In this document: piece after piece, positions 22,631 through 33,697 of the stretch
How the letters are laid out: the number at the start of each line of letters is the position of its first letter
How positions within the stretch are numbered: position 1 is the first letter of the stretch
Assembly: GCF_048544455.1 (NCBI RefSeq)
Contig: NC_133537.1
Coordinates: forward strand, 2,463,807-2,527,806
DNA length: 64,000 bases
Source of the DNA: Silene latifolia
Taxonomy: Eukaryota; Streptophyta; Magnoliopsida; Caryophyllales; Caryophyllaceae
Direction of reading: 5' to 3'
Translations under genes and position numbers: made by a program
Notes under the pieces: generated by a model
What the model was told of the DNA's origin: nothing
Database searches by the model: none
What the model saw: the letters and a program-made list of their open reading frames with translations, nothing else

Positions 22631-24622
22631 TATGAACAGTGGGTCGTGCCTGAGCTGCCATTTTCCCATGATATAACCCTATAAAATACCTCATTTATTT
22701 CATATTTATAGAGCATATAAATCTTAAATATCTATGTTAATCTTAAACCTTGTCATTTAAATTTTAGAACTGCCTCTATACTGGACCATATCAACTACAA
22801 AGTCTTGACTTTATAACATTTGGACAAAACACTCTTAACCTTGAAGTCAATGGATGTAGATCAATTGTGTCTTGAAAGTTTCGCTAAAGGGAAGATATGG
22901 TCAACAAGGTAACCTAAATGGCTACAAAACAAACGAATAAACAACTAAATTTGATATGACTCTTCAAAGTATGCTTAAAGTTTAACGAAGACATATAGAA
23001 TCTTGACCTACTAATGCTTTGGATTGCTCAAAATAACTGTTCGTCAGTGTAGTCCCCAAAGAGAAACATCGATCCCAATTGTACATAAGGATAATATTTA
23101 TGGTTTGGAGTTTATGGATGTTCAAGAAAAAAGTCAAAGCTAATGTCTTATGATTTTTGGAGTTTGTGGATAATATTTATGATTTATAATTTATTATCAA
23201 TCATTGAATATTATAGTGATTAGTTAAAAGATTATACAACTGATTATATATTTATATATATCATCGGTTCTTAAAGTTTGTTTGTTGGTTTACAAAGTTA
23301 AAATTTAAAAAACATTTTAGAACTGGGTTATTATCATTTGACGGTTCGAATAGGAGCGATGATCCCTTCACGATGTAATGAACAAGTTTAAAAAGAATGG
23401 TGTTTATGTCAATAATTGATTAAAAGGGAGACTTTACGTACATGTGAGGAGGCGGGTGAAGATGTCATGTGTAAAGGTCTGCCTCAATGAAGAAAATGGA
23501 GAAAATGATCAACTTTGTAAAACAAGGAACTAATACATAACCTATTGTCAACTAGTTTTGAAGGGTGCTCCTGTCAATTGATCGAAAACAAAACCCATGT
23601 GTGTGAATTTAACCGAAATCAAAATCCAGAATTCGATTTTGGCAAATATAAGAGTCAAACTTATGTATTATTCTTGCATAATTAGTTCTAGTTTCTAAAT
23701 TCTAATTACCTCATTTTTGTCAATTTTATTAGAATAATCAGTCAATGCTCACTTAGTATAAAACTACAAACCATATCATTATTAATATCATACACATACA
23801 TATATTCCTTTGAATAGTCTCCACTTTCTTCCCGGCCAAATCCTCAGCCTAACATGGCTTGCATGACAAGCCTGATTTTCCTCGGACGATTGCTCTTTCA
23901 AATACAAAGAGTAAAAGATCTCACAAATCACAATAATGCTCATCTATGTATCTACGGTTTTTCTAACATGCATATATACACGTTAGAAACACATATAATA
24001 AATGTATGTATACTCTACGTTAGAAACACAATAAACGTAAATCGGATAGATGAAGACATTGCTCATCAAGGCCCGGCCCTTGGATCAATGTGAAACGCTA
24101 ATTAAATGTTTACTAATAGTTGATGGACCTCTTTTATTTATAACAATTTTCAGCCAATGAGATGTATAAGCTATTACTTGTATTAGATTATTGTGTGTTA
24201 AAAGAGGATAATCTTGTTTGTGGATTATTTGTGGTGAAGATTACTTTTCTTATATTCAACCAACAGATTGTCATTAAGTAATTCAAAATCCTATAAAACA
24301 TTATAACATGGTATTAACAATTTAGATTATATTGTGAATTAAACGATTATTTATTTATAAATTATAATATGAACAAAATCGATTATCCTAGCATTGTTTG
24401 TCATTTGGATGTTGTGTTTAATTTGCTATTTTTGCGGTCTAGTCTATAAACTGTATTCACTCATATTCACCCTCAAATAAAATGGAATCTTGTAACCAAA
24501 AAAAAATGGAATCTACTTATTGAAAAAATAATTATTTTTTTCAAATTTATTTATTGAAATTGTTTTAAATCTTTCCTATCTACTTTAGGTACAAGATCAT
24601 CCTTGTAGTTATATTATTGTTG

Positions 24623-24628
<6 letters not shown>

Positions 24629-24663
<35 letters not shown>
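24629..24663 (+). repeat. Poly-A tract (about 35 bp)
   Basis: A pure A run following GTTGAAATTT. It may be a retroposed tail, but no body with target duplications was recognised upstream. The lysine-run open frame across it is not a gene. Confidence 0.7.
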
Positions 24664-24667
<4 letters not shown>

Positions 24668-27662
24668 TTGTTAGGGCCTAAAGGAGTTTATTTGATCATC
24701 ATTTCATGCAATTACATATTTGTTGCTGATTATTACTGGTCCATTTTAACATTTTATATTTACAATTGGCCATTGAATACATTGAATTCGGACCACTTGA
24801 TTAAATAGTGTGAATGATTATGACTTTATGAGAGAATGAGCTTAATTATTTTATGACATGGAAAGTCGATGCATGTGAGTGAAAATCCCAAAGATCATGA
24901 TTGTAAGTAATGCAATCTAAAGCCATAATATTGATAACTTCCTACAAAAGTTTAGTAATACTACTAATTATGTATTTTATGATTGGTATTTGGCATGCAT
25001 CATGGCAATTTATATGTGGAGTGAGATAGGTCTATGCTTTTACAAGATACAGTAATAAATAATAACGGCAAATGCAAACAATTGAATGAACGAAAGAATT
25101 ACAAATTAATTAATTAATAATAGAAGAAACTGCTCAAAGAGTGTTATGAACATCTCATCTTATAATTAACCGTTCAAAAAAAAACTTATCAAATTTTATA
25201 ATTGAAAAGGAACGTTTACATATATAAGAGGTTAATAATTTACCTAGAAATTCCGTTTATTCAGTCGTGTCAAACACGACAAACTAACCTGGACAAATTA
25301 TATATTTTACAAGCGGACAATATTTCAATAAAAAGATTAGTACATTGGACTTTAAATTATATTCCAGCTTTTGAGTCAAATGTTATTATTAACTAGTTTT
25401 ATTATCCACCAAATTCACGACAAAATTCAATGAAAAATGAAAAACATTGTCATGGAGCATCCCTAATTTAAGATAATTTTTTTGTTTTTCTGTATGCATT
25501 CTACCTGCTTTTGTCCTATTCATACTACTTAATCCGTTTTAAATTTAAGATGGGTACACTCGTCTAAATTTAAACAAGAATTTGTCTTTAACATGAAGAG
25601 TGTGCACTAAATTAGCAAGGTGGTTGAAGCTCAAATTGGACAAATTTATGGTTATTCATACCAACTCCTATTAATATGATCATTGAATCACTTGGAGAGT
25701 CAAATCTTAAGAAAACTTGATAATTATAAGATTGCTTAAATTGGGCAAAATCTATGATTAGCTCCTCATTCATGAACAAGGATTCACATGTAAGAAGAAC
25801 GATCACTAATTGGAGCAATTACCTAATCATAACTTTTGTTGTGATTGAGAATAATCAATCATATAAGTATTTGATGGGGGTATCTAAGAGAACATGCTTA
25901 TCATTGCTTAAGGAGAGTTCAATCATGTTAACCCACTTGTTTAATGTGTTTTCATTAGTCTCTAAGCATCATTAGAGACCCCATTCCTTAGCATGCATTT
26001 TTCATAAATGTTAACTTTTCTTTTGTAAGCTAAGGTTTTCTCCTTTGATTGGTCGATAAGTGGTAAGAATAGAATTAGCTTATCATGACTCCAAATTATT
26101 GTATCACTTGCTTTGATGTGTATTGAGTCAAATGGCTACAAGCATAGGATGAGTTAAACAATTCCCTTGTAAGTTGTAACGTTGTAAGAAAAATGAGATA
26201 AGGTTACCAAATGATACTGATGAGAATTGACATCACCCTAATCCTACTTCTTTGTAGCATTTTAAGGAGAATGTGATGGCCGTGAAGTCACTTATAGATA
26301 ACGTGTCCATCTAGTTGAACAAAGAATTTAAGTATTCAATGTTACTCATTAAAAAATAATCCTTCTCTCTTCTTCATCTTCAAGAGCTATATACTTTGAA
26401 AATAACTCTAATCCGAGAGCAAAGATGTCATATATGTGAGTGTTTTATATTAAGGAGATATAAGAACTGAACACATATTATCAACCAATAATATACTTTT
26501 ATTACCAATTGATTCAAGGATGTAAGTATGTAACATTACCATTGAGCTTCTGAAGTGGACTCCTCTCACATCCTAATGAGTGGGGCTAGGTTCATGCCTA
26601 GTTTTAATAAACTAAAAATTGTCGAATTAAACGAGTTAAACAAATGTACAAACTAATCAGAGTTGGGAGGAGCGTGTGAAAATGAATCCAAGCTTCGACC
26701 ATGTAAAAACTCATTGATCAATTGTAACTGTAAATTTAAATCAAGTAATTACATACTTCTCCTATCCCCTACTAGATTTAAGATAAAACTCCTCTAAACG
26801 TGTCAATTAAACTCTTTTTTTTTTCTCAAAGGACCGTATCAGACTCATTACTTTTGTCTATCATTAAAATTAAAGATAACTTATCATCAAATGTTTCCTC
26901 TAATCTTACAAATAAACATAATATCATATACAAATGTGAAACATACATTATCAATACCATTATAGATAATCTTGAAGTGTATTGTTGACTCATATAGTCA
27001 ATAGGTCTATACTCGATAATTTTGTGCATATATATCATATCATACCTTTAAAACATACATACATCATGTGGAAAACTTAGAACCGTGGATCAAACTAAAT
27101 TAGTAACCATCGGAGTAAGTTCCTACATCAACCTTTTGGCGTGGAATAACGTGGGATAATTCCAAGAAATAAAGTATTTACAATGAAGAGCATAGTCAAG
27201 CATGTACATTGTCATGTTCACACATCATTACACTACAAAATACATACATATAACTTTAATCATAGACAGCTGGTCTCACTTAAGACGTTTAAATCTGTCT
27301 TAAGTTTATTAGCACGGGTCAACTACTGCCTCATATAAGCGAATAGATAAGAGTTTGTCATTCCGTATGCATTCTATTATTTGTCTCATCTATCTATTTG
27401 ACCGTTTTATTATTTAAGACAGATATATATCAGTTTTAAGGATTTGTGAATCCCAAATCAAAGAGTCATTATTCCCAACTAAATATGCCTCTCTTAATTT
27501 CTTGTGAGGTACAAAGTAAATTGTAAACTAACTTCACAATAGTACACTACATAAATTAAACTAGATCCTAGATAGAAAAGATCACAAGACCAATTATAGA
27601 AGTTGATTAAACAATGTGATAAAACATAATTAAAATATGAAAAGTTATCATGACTTAAGTAG

Positions 27663-27670
27663 TATATAAA
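27663..27670 (+). promoter_or_regulatory. TATA box of the LEP-like gene
   Basis: GTAGTATATAAACCG lies 126 bp before the start codon and is followed by a CA-rich leader (CATCAACATCAACCC...), a typical plant core promoter layout. Confidence 0.55.
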
Positions 27671-27795
27671 CCGAAGAACATGCATCAACATCAACCCAAT
27701 TGACACAATCACATTCTCAACTCAAAATATTGTCATCACCCCACATAACCAAAAAACCGACCAACTTAACTCCCAAGAAACCTTAAAAAAACAAA

Positions 27796-28587
27796 ATGTT
27801 CAAAAGCAAGTCAAGCAAAACCACCACCCAACCACAACAAGACTCTACTACCACCCCACCCATTAAGTTCCTCGGAGTCCGGCGTCGTCCATGGGGCCGG
27901 TATGCGGCCGAGATAAGGGACCCGTCCACAAAAGAACGACATTGGCTTGGTACATTTGATACAGCTGAAGATGCTGCCCTAGCTTATGACAGGGCAGCAA
28001 GGTCCATGCGCGGTCCCCGCGCAAGGACCAATTTTGTCTACTCTGACATGCCAGCTGGCTCATCAGTAACGACAATTTTGTCACCTGATGAGCAGCAGAA
28101 AAATCAAATTCGCCACAAGGACAGTATACAGAGCAATATTCAACATAATAATAATCTTCAGGAATTCACATTATCTGGTGTCGATTTTTCGACATTTTCT
28201 TCTGAACCGTCACAGGTTTGGCCTTCTTCGACGTACCAACAAGATTATTATAACAATAATAATAACAATTATAATACCACTAGTGTGTATAATGATCCTA
28301 GTATTAACAATAATGGACGTTATGTTAATAATGATAATGAAGTAGAGCTTCCACCTTTACCGGATCAATACATGGGTGAAGTGGGCCAGGGTTCTTGGGT
28401 CGACCCATTTAACGGGTTTGGTTCAGTTGACTCGACATCAACAGGAAACGGGTCCTCTTACATTGGGTTTGAATCCGCTTCTTCTGGATACGTCCATAGC
28501 CCATTGTTCAGCTCAATGCCTCCTGCTTCTACCACCAACCATGGACTTGACCCATTTAATCTCGGGTCGTCATCGTATTTCTACTAG
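27796..28587 (+). CDS. LEP: AP2/ERF transcription factor, LEAFY PETIOLE-like
   Basis: A single exon of 263 aa. A short Lys/Ser/Thr/Gln-rich N-terminus leads into one AP2 DNA-binding domain at residues 25-82: [18 protein letters not shown] (25-42), WLGTF (50-54), AALAYDRAA (60-68), and the closing RGPRARTNF. The alanine and aspartate of the AAEIRD block are of the ERF type, suggesting GCC-box binding. Just after the domain, [12 protein letters not shown] is characteristic of the LEP/ERF086 branch (group VIII). C-terminal ELPPLP and SGYVHSP-F-S-MPP blocks match what I recall of Arabidopsis LEP, a regulator of leaf petiole and inflorescence development. An Asn/Tyr-rich stretch lies at about residues 150-177. 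No EAR repressor motif (DLNxxP) was seen. The first ATG is used. The gene stands alone in gene-free DNA. The family is certain; exact orthology to LEP is likely. Confidence 0.93.
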   Translation: MFKSKSSKTTTQPQQDSTTTPPIKFLGVRRRPWGRYAAEIRDPSTKERHWLGTFDTAEDAALAYDRAARSMRGPRARTNFVYSDMPAGSSVTTILSPDEQQKNQIRHKDSIQSNIQHNNNLQEFTLSGVDFSTFSSEPSQVWPSSTYQQDYYNNNNNNYNTTSVYNDPSINNNGRYVNNDNEVELPPLPDQYMGEVGQGSWVDPFNGFGSVDSTSTGNGSSYIGFESASSGYVHSPLFSSMPPASTTNHGLDPFNLGSSSYFY

Positions 28588-30357
28588 ATGATGCTACAAC
28601 TAAGAACGTTATTCCATACGTTCAGACTATTCAGACCGTCTTATATAAGTTTTTGTGCAGTATTAAGCCTATCGCGTTATTTGTCGTCCCTACTTGTAAA
28701 AGTAACAAAGTAATTACAACATGTTACTTGTTATTAAGTGGAGTGACTTAGAATTCGGACGTTGATAGTCCATTTCATAATTACGTACGTAGAAATAATT
28801 TCGTTTGGAATGTTTGTTGTGTGGATTTTGTCTTTTCTTGAAGTTTATTTTACTATAAAAAGTTTTATTAGACGTACACTTATTGTAATGAAAATATTTT
28901 ATTGTAATTATTTTTTTATCCCTATCTTTTCAAATGTACTCTTTGTTTAAAAGCCTCATTGCATGCAAGTTAACAATTTAAAAAAAGTATATGTGTTTCA
29001 AGATTGAAGTAAATGAGAATGAGAATGTGTTTTATCTACTCCCATATCTATTCATTTCAATTTATTACGTCTATTCAAAATAAATATACGAGATATTTAA
29101 TAAATATATAAAAATATAAAGAATTGACAAATTAATTAATTCCTTCATTCATTATTTTTATATGATCCAATATTTTAGACAGCCTTTTCTTTTACCATGG
29201 TAAAAAGGTGCAATTATACAATGTTAAGGAATACAATAAAGATATACTACGTATTAAACTTTTTATTTACTCGTAAAAATTAACATCACTGTAGAACACA
29301 TATCTAAAACTGGTGAAGGACATTGTAGAATAGTAGAGTAAATTCAAGTTGGTGGAGTACGAAAAACTGGACATAGGCATCTGTATCCACATCTTGCATG
29401 CAACTAACATCTCCTAAAAACCACCTACATATATTAAATATGGTTTTTAAACGCGTCCTATATATAAAAAGTTAGTTGCACAAACTTCATTATCTTGTCA
29501 AGAGAAAATGTGTGTTACACACTTCAAAATAGTACAAATAGTTAATTGTTCTTGATCATCGCAATTCTAATATTTCACATGGATAATTTGGATTATCCGA
29601 AATTATTATATGGATTAGTTGACTTATTAGTTACAGTCTTAGTCAAACATAACTATCAACATCATCAAATAATTAGTTTAATCCTAACAGCCTAGTAAGA
29701 CAAAGATATACTTCTATGAAAGTTGCGAGTAAGTCCTAATAAATCAACTATTCTTATTTGTAATAAAAATATACTCGACTACAGACTACTTGTGATCTCT
29801 TATAAGTTATAACCAATTAACCACCTTTTTTCTTTTTTACATTATTTTAACCAATTGTAAAACGTCATAAGCTTGTCAAGTGTCATTTTGAGATTTCGTC
29901 GTAAATAATACTTCATTGCAGTAATATTTTAGTCACAATATTACTTTTGTGACCTAAACAAAACCTAGTAGCTAAATACTTTTTTTTAATAAAGAATATG
30001 ACAATATACCAAATATTTCACCTCTACTCTACGTGATTATTATGGCCAGGCTAATACTAACATTATTTGCCTACACTCAAATACATTTTAACGTACGTAC
30101 AAGGCAAAAACTAAGAAAACTTATCAACATTTCGAAAGTTCAACAAATGTTAATAATGATGTTAATCAATATTAACGAGATTGAATGATCGATCTATTTA
30201 GAAATTAGAATAGCATTATTCACAATATCGTCTTTTATTTGTTTAGGTAGACGGGGAAGGTAGTCAAGGTACATGCTTAAAAAACGTATAATTGCGAGTT
30301 TTGCAAAGACATAAATTAATATGATTTTTTTGTCATTGTCTTGTAAACATTAGAATA
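28588..30357. other. Spacer downstream of the LEP-like gene
   Basis: AT-rich and without recognisable exons or transposon ends. Many short TTAATTAA/AAATATAT runs. Nothing more can be said from the sequence. Confidence 0.4.
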
Positions 30358-30540
30358 ACACAAAATCTCATTATAGTCGGTACATATCCGTCTATAACTA
30401 AAAATGGGTCAAATACAATACTACATTTTTAATAGGACAAACAACAAGTGGGGTGGTCCGGGCTAAAAATATCACCACTTTCAAGCTATTTGACCCGTAT
30501 TTAGCTATAGACGGATATATCCGTCTATAGCAAGACTAGC
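30358..30540 (-). mobile_element. Fold-back MITE, CTATAGACGGATATATCC ends (copy 1)
   Basis: The left end is ACACAAAATCTCATTATAG...ATATCCGTCTATAAC and the right end contains the palindrome GCTATAGACGGATATATCC (then GTCTATAGC) followed by AAGACT. The core words GACAAACAACAAGTGG and ATATCACCACTTTCAAG appear inverted in the copy at 48039-48230, so these two belong to one family in opposite orientation. Confidence 0.7.
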
Positions 30541-31032
30541 TGTTAGAATAATTGAAATTAACATTATTGAAAGTAGGGCAAAAAATATAAAGTGTTAAGA
30601 GAATATTATAGAGAAGAAAAATGAACCGCCCCATGAATTGAATACCAACGACGTCAACATGCATGCAAATTGTCAAATTCAAGCACATGATCCCCATATT
30701 TACTTCCATTATTACTAGTATTTCAATTTTTAATCAATTTTTTATTTCTTGTTTATGGTCCAATTTTCCCTAAACGACATGGTGATTATTTAACCAATCA
30801 ACTCTTTAATTTTATGCTACCTCACTCTAAAGATACCGGGGACATTTCGTCGTTACTTTTCTTCATCATAATTATTGTTACTTCTTCTTTTTCATGAAGT
30901 TTATTTTATCTTTTACTTTTGGATAATTGGGTGATGTAGTCATGTAGGAGGTCAATGTTGCTAGTTCATGTGTTTGAATTAGGCTTATAGGAGTTAGTCT
31001 TGTATAAGACGGTTGTACATTGATATATATTA

Positions 31033-31240
31033 CTCCCTCCGTCCTGGTCAATTGTTGTCCTTTCGTTTTGGCACAAAGACCAAGGTATGAGGATTGGGCC
31101 AATTATTAAATGACAAGTGGAACAAAATGGATGTGAATGATCAAATTAGTCATCAAGTTCATTCTTAAAATAGAAAGGACAACAATTCATTGAGACACCC
31201 CAATATGGAAAAGGACAACAAATAACCGGAACAGAGGGAG
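31033..31240. mobile_element. Stowaway MITE
   Basis: It begins CTCCCTCCGTCCTGGTCAAT and ends AACCGGAACAGAGGGAG, inverted and flanked by TA on both sides (31031-31032, 31241-31242). The inner TTGTTGTCCTTTC is mirrored by AAAGGACAACAAAT. It shares these words with the copy at 63698-63840. Confidence 0.8.
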
Positions 31241-31369
31241 TAATCCCCCCTACTACTAAGAGAATAAAAATTCTCTTAGTTTTCCCTCCAAAAGGCATCT
31301 ATCTAAATAAGGTAACAAGGAAAAAAAATTCATTACATTATTATCTTTTCAATTAATATATTCTTATAA

Positions 31370-32075
31370 TTAACGTCATTACTCATTCATGGACATGTTT
31401 TACTCATTTATGGACATTTTACCATAACTTTTCCATTCACTACCCTTTATCAAAAATCAGAAGAAAATAACTCTCTCTTCCTCTTTCTATCAAAGTTAGC
31501 CAAAATTTCTCAATTAAAAATTGTAATGCTCATATTAACCAAATAATAATTCAAACTCCATCCATCAAACATCAATTTTGTTATTGAATTAAGTAGGTGT
31601 AAATTGAATTAGGATTAAAGAAATAATTAGGGTTTATTTAAAAATTAGTTTAGAGGTGGCAGGGAGGGAGGGGCAGAGGTCGGACGTCGACGGTGGAGGG
31701 GTGGCCGGTCGTGCAAGGGGGCCATGAGAGGATGTTTGCCGGGATTTCAGGGGGAGAGGGGGAGGGGTGTGTGGTTCAGGGGGTGTCACATGTCGGTTGA
31801 GGGAAGTGAAGGCATGCGGATTGTCGAGTGTCAAGGAAGGTGGCGGCAAAGGCGGGGTGGTCGGTGTCAGAGGCGGGGTAAGGTCGTACGGATGGTGGTG
31901 GTGGCAGGGGTGGAGGAGGGGCGGTGGTTGTTTTTTGGATGGTGGTTGAGAGGTTGAGTGAGGAAATTGAATTAGGAACAAAACTGTAAAATGTAAGAAA
32001 TGGTAGGGGTAAAGTTCTAAATTGTGTCCATGATTGAGTAAATCATGTCCATGAATGAGCATGACTCTAATTTTT
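31370..32075. mobile_element. 0.7-kb inverted-repeat element with a GC-rich core
   Basis: TCATTCATGGACATGTTTTA...TTTATGGACA on the left is mirrored on the right by TGTCCATGATTGAGTAAATC then ATGTCCATGAATGAG, and the similarity continues inward for about 70 bp (ACTACCC/GGGTAAAG). The core 31650-31950 is GC-rich and G-biased on the plus strand, unlike its surroundings. It opens a proline-rich 142-codon frame on the minus strand without any recognisable domain. Probably a non-autonomous DNA transposon that carries unrelated sequence. Confidence 0.5.
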
Positions 32076-32396
32076 TTAATTAAAATTCATATTTATAACT
32101 TTTTCATTAAAATCCATAATTTATTATGCAATCATTTCCATTTCCATAGATATTATTCTTCATCAGTTTCACTCTAAAATTACGCAAATCTGCTTTTTAT
32201 GCAATCTTTAACATAATTATTGACATCACTTACCCCCTAAAAGTACGTAAATTTGTTTCTTATATTATCCTCATCAGTTACACTCTAAATATGGTGTATA
32301 TTTTAAAGGACGTAACCATTTTTATGTATTTTTTTAATTAAAAAAATATTAGTCTAATTATTCGTAAATCGTCTTTTTAAGTGCGTGCTATACTTT

Positions 32397-33014
32397 TGTT
32401 CCGGGTGTAATTCCAGAGCAAGTATAGTTACCACCCGTGGCTTGTTGAATGATGTCTTGAGTTGGATTCTCCCTTGGTCTTAATCGTTCCTCTCGGCCTC
32501 TCCTGCAACAATGAACGAACTGAGGGCTTGGCTTTGTGCCAAGCGTACCCACTCCGACGCCCAAGTCAGTAAACTTAGATGTATAAGTTGTATGCTAATT
32601 GGCTAGGAATATATTGTAGAGAGATAAGGAAGATTATACCAGATGAATAGTGTATTTAGGTCAAGTTGTGTATTTCTGGATTGGATCCTTTCCTCAATGA
32701 AGGTTGAGGAGTATTTATAGACTTCACCTTTTGTCACGTAGTGGCCAAGTGGCCAAGTGGCTAGCGGTGGAAAGATCGATCTACCCCTCGGCCGAGGGAC
32801 CTATGGCTGGCGGCGGGCGCTGGTGACCCGCCGCCGAGGGGTCTTGGATATGAGTACGTGGATATGTGTCCCGGCGGGAGGTTGTCGTCCGGGACCTATG
32901 TTGGCAGCCGATGGGCGGCATCGGCTAGTTGTCTAAGTCGTTGACTTCTTTGTGGACATCTTTGACCTTGCTCAATATGTTGACTTGGTCAGCGGTGCAG
33001 AATATGCCCCATCA
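32397..33014 (-). mobile_element. Ty3/gypsy LTR (inverted, left arm)
   Basis: This 618-bp LTR is in minus orientation: its minus-strand start TGATGGGGCATATT is at 33014 and its end CACCCGGAACA at 32397. It matches the LTRs at 36359-36970 and 43955-44560 over its whole length with small differences. It ends the inverted element whose antisense gene lies at 33.5-36.3 kb. Confidence 0.85.
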
Positions 33015-33516
33015 ATTTGCCCCCAGCGTAGTCTATGCCGTGGTATGGGCTTCGATGTACGTCTGAGCGTATATTCTGCGCAAGTAGTTTGTAGAAAATT
33101 TTCCGTCGGCTTCTTCGCGGCGGCTTTCTTACGCTTCTCGCCTAGTCTTTCTTAGGCCGTACCATATCCCCCTCCACATGGATGTGTATTGGGCATCCGA
33201 TGTGGAAAAGAAAGGACATTTGGCCGAGACCGAGGTTGATCTGCGGTTATTTTTGATTGCCCCGGCCGGCGGTGTCTAGCTTGGTTGATTATGTGGCCGG
33301 CGGAGAACAGATGCTTGGGAATTTGTTGAGGAAGGTGAATAGGCGGAGAGATTTGAATAGGCGTGTTGAAGACGTTTGGTCACTGTTGCATTGATTGACA
33401 CAACTGTTGCAACGATTGACATCCCGTGGTTGCATGTCCGACACGTGTCTGCATGCTGATTGGTTGACGCTTCATGGGTCATTTCTTCGATTGGTCTGCT
33501 TCATGGGCTTTTCCCT

Positions 33517-33531
33517 ATAAATAGGGCAATT
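33517..33531 (+). promoter_or_regulatory. TATA box of the antisense gene in the gypsy element
   Basis: CCCTATAAATAGGG, an almost palindromic TATA block, lies about 180 bp before the antisense ATG at 33698 and is followed by a CT-rich leader. The same block is kept in the inverted copy (about 43430-43446) and in the third copy (about 46337-46350). Confidence 0.5.
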
Positions 33532-33697
33532 GCTCCGAAAAATTGGCCACCAATTTCATTCTCCAAAATTTCCTTCTCTCTAAACTTCCAAGGGTTTCTT
33601 TGTCTTCTAATTTCCAGAGTTGTTACTCCGGCGAGCGTTTTCTTCAAGGTAAACAAACAAACTTTCCAATTTTTAATTTTGTAAGTTCATTGTAAAC

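Larger units (their letters stand above)
22091..27660. other. Gene-free region upstream of the LEP-like gene
   Basis: About 5.6 kb of AT-rich DNA with no recognised exon. It contains a CACGA pentamer microsatellite (about 22603-22630) inside a GC-rich hAT-like patch and a pure A run at 24629-24663. Long non-coding upstream regions are usual for developmental transcription factors; no specific cis element could be identified. Confidence 0.45.

Noticed and set aside
24617-24808. Lysine-run open frame
   Set aside because: It is the translation of a poly-A tract.
28088-28591. Alternative-frame open frames within the LEP-like exon
   Set aside because: They are frame shadows of the AP2/ERF coding sequence with no domains of their own.
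31634-32062. 142-codon proline-rich minus-strand frame
   Set aside because: Composition follows the G-rich core of an inverted-repeat element; no domain and no promoter context.
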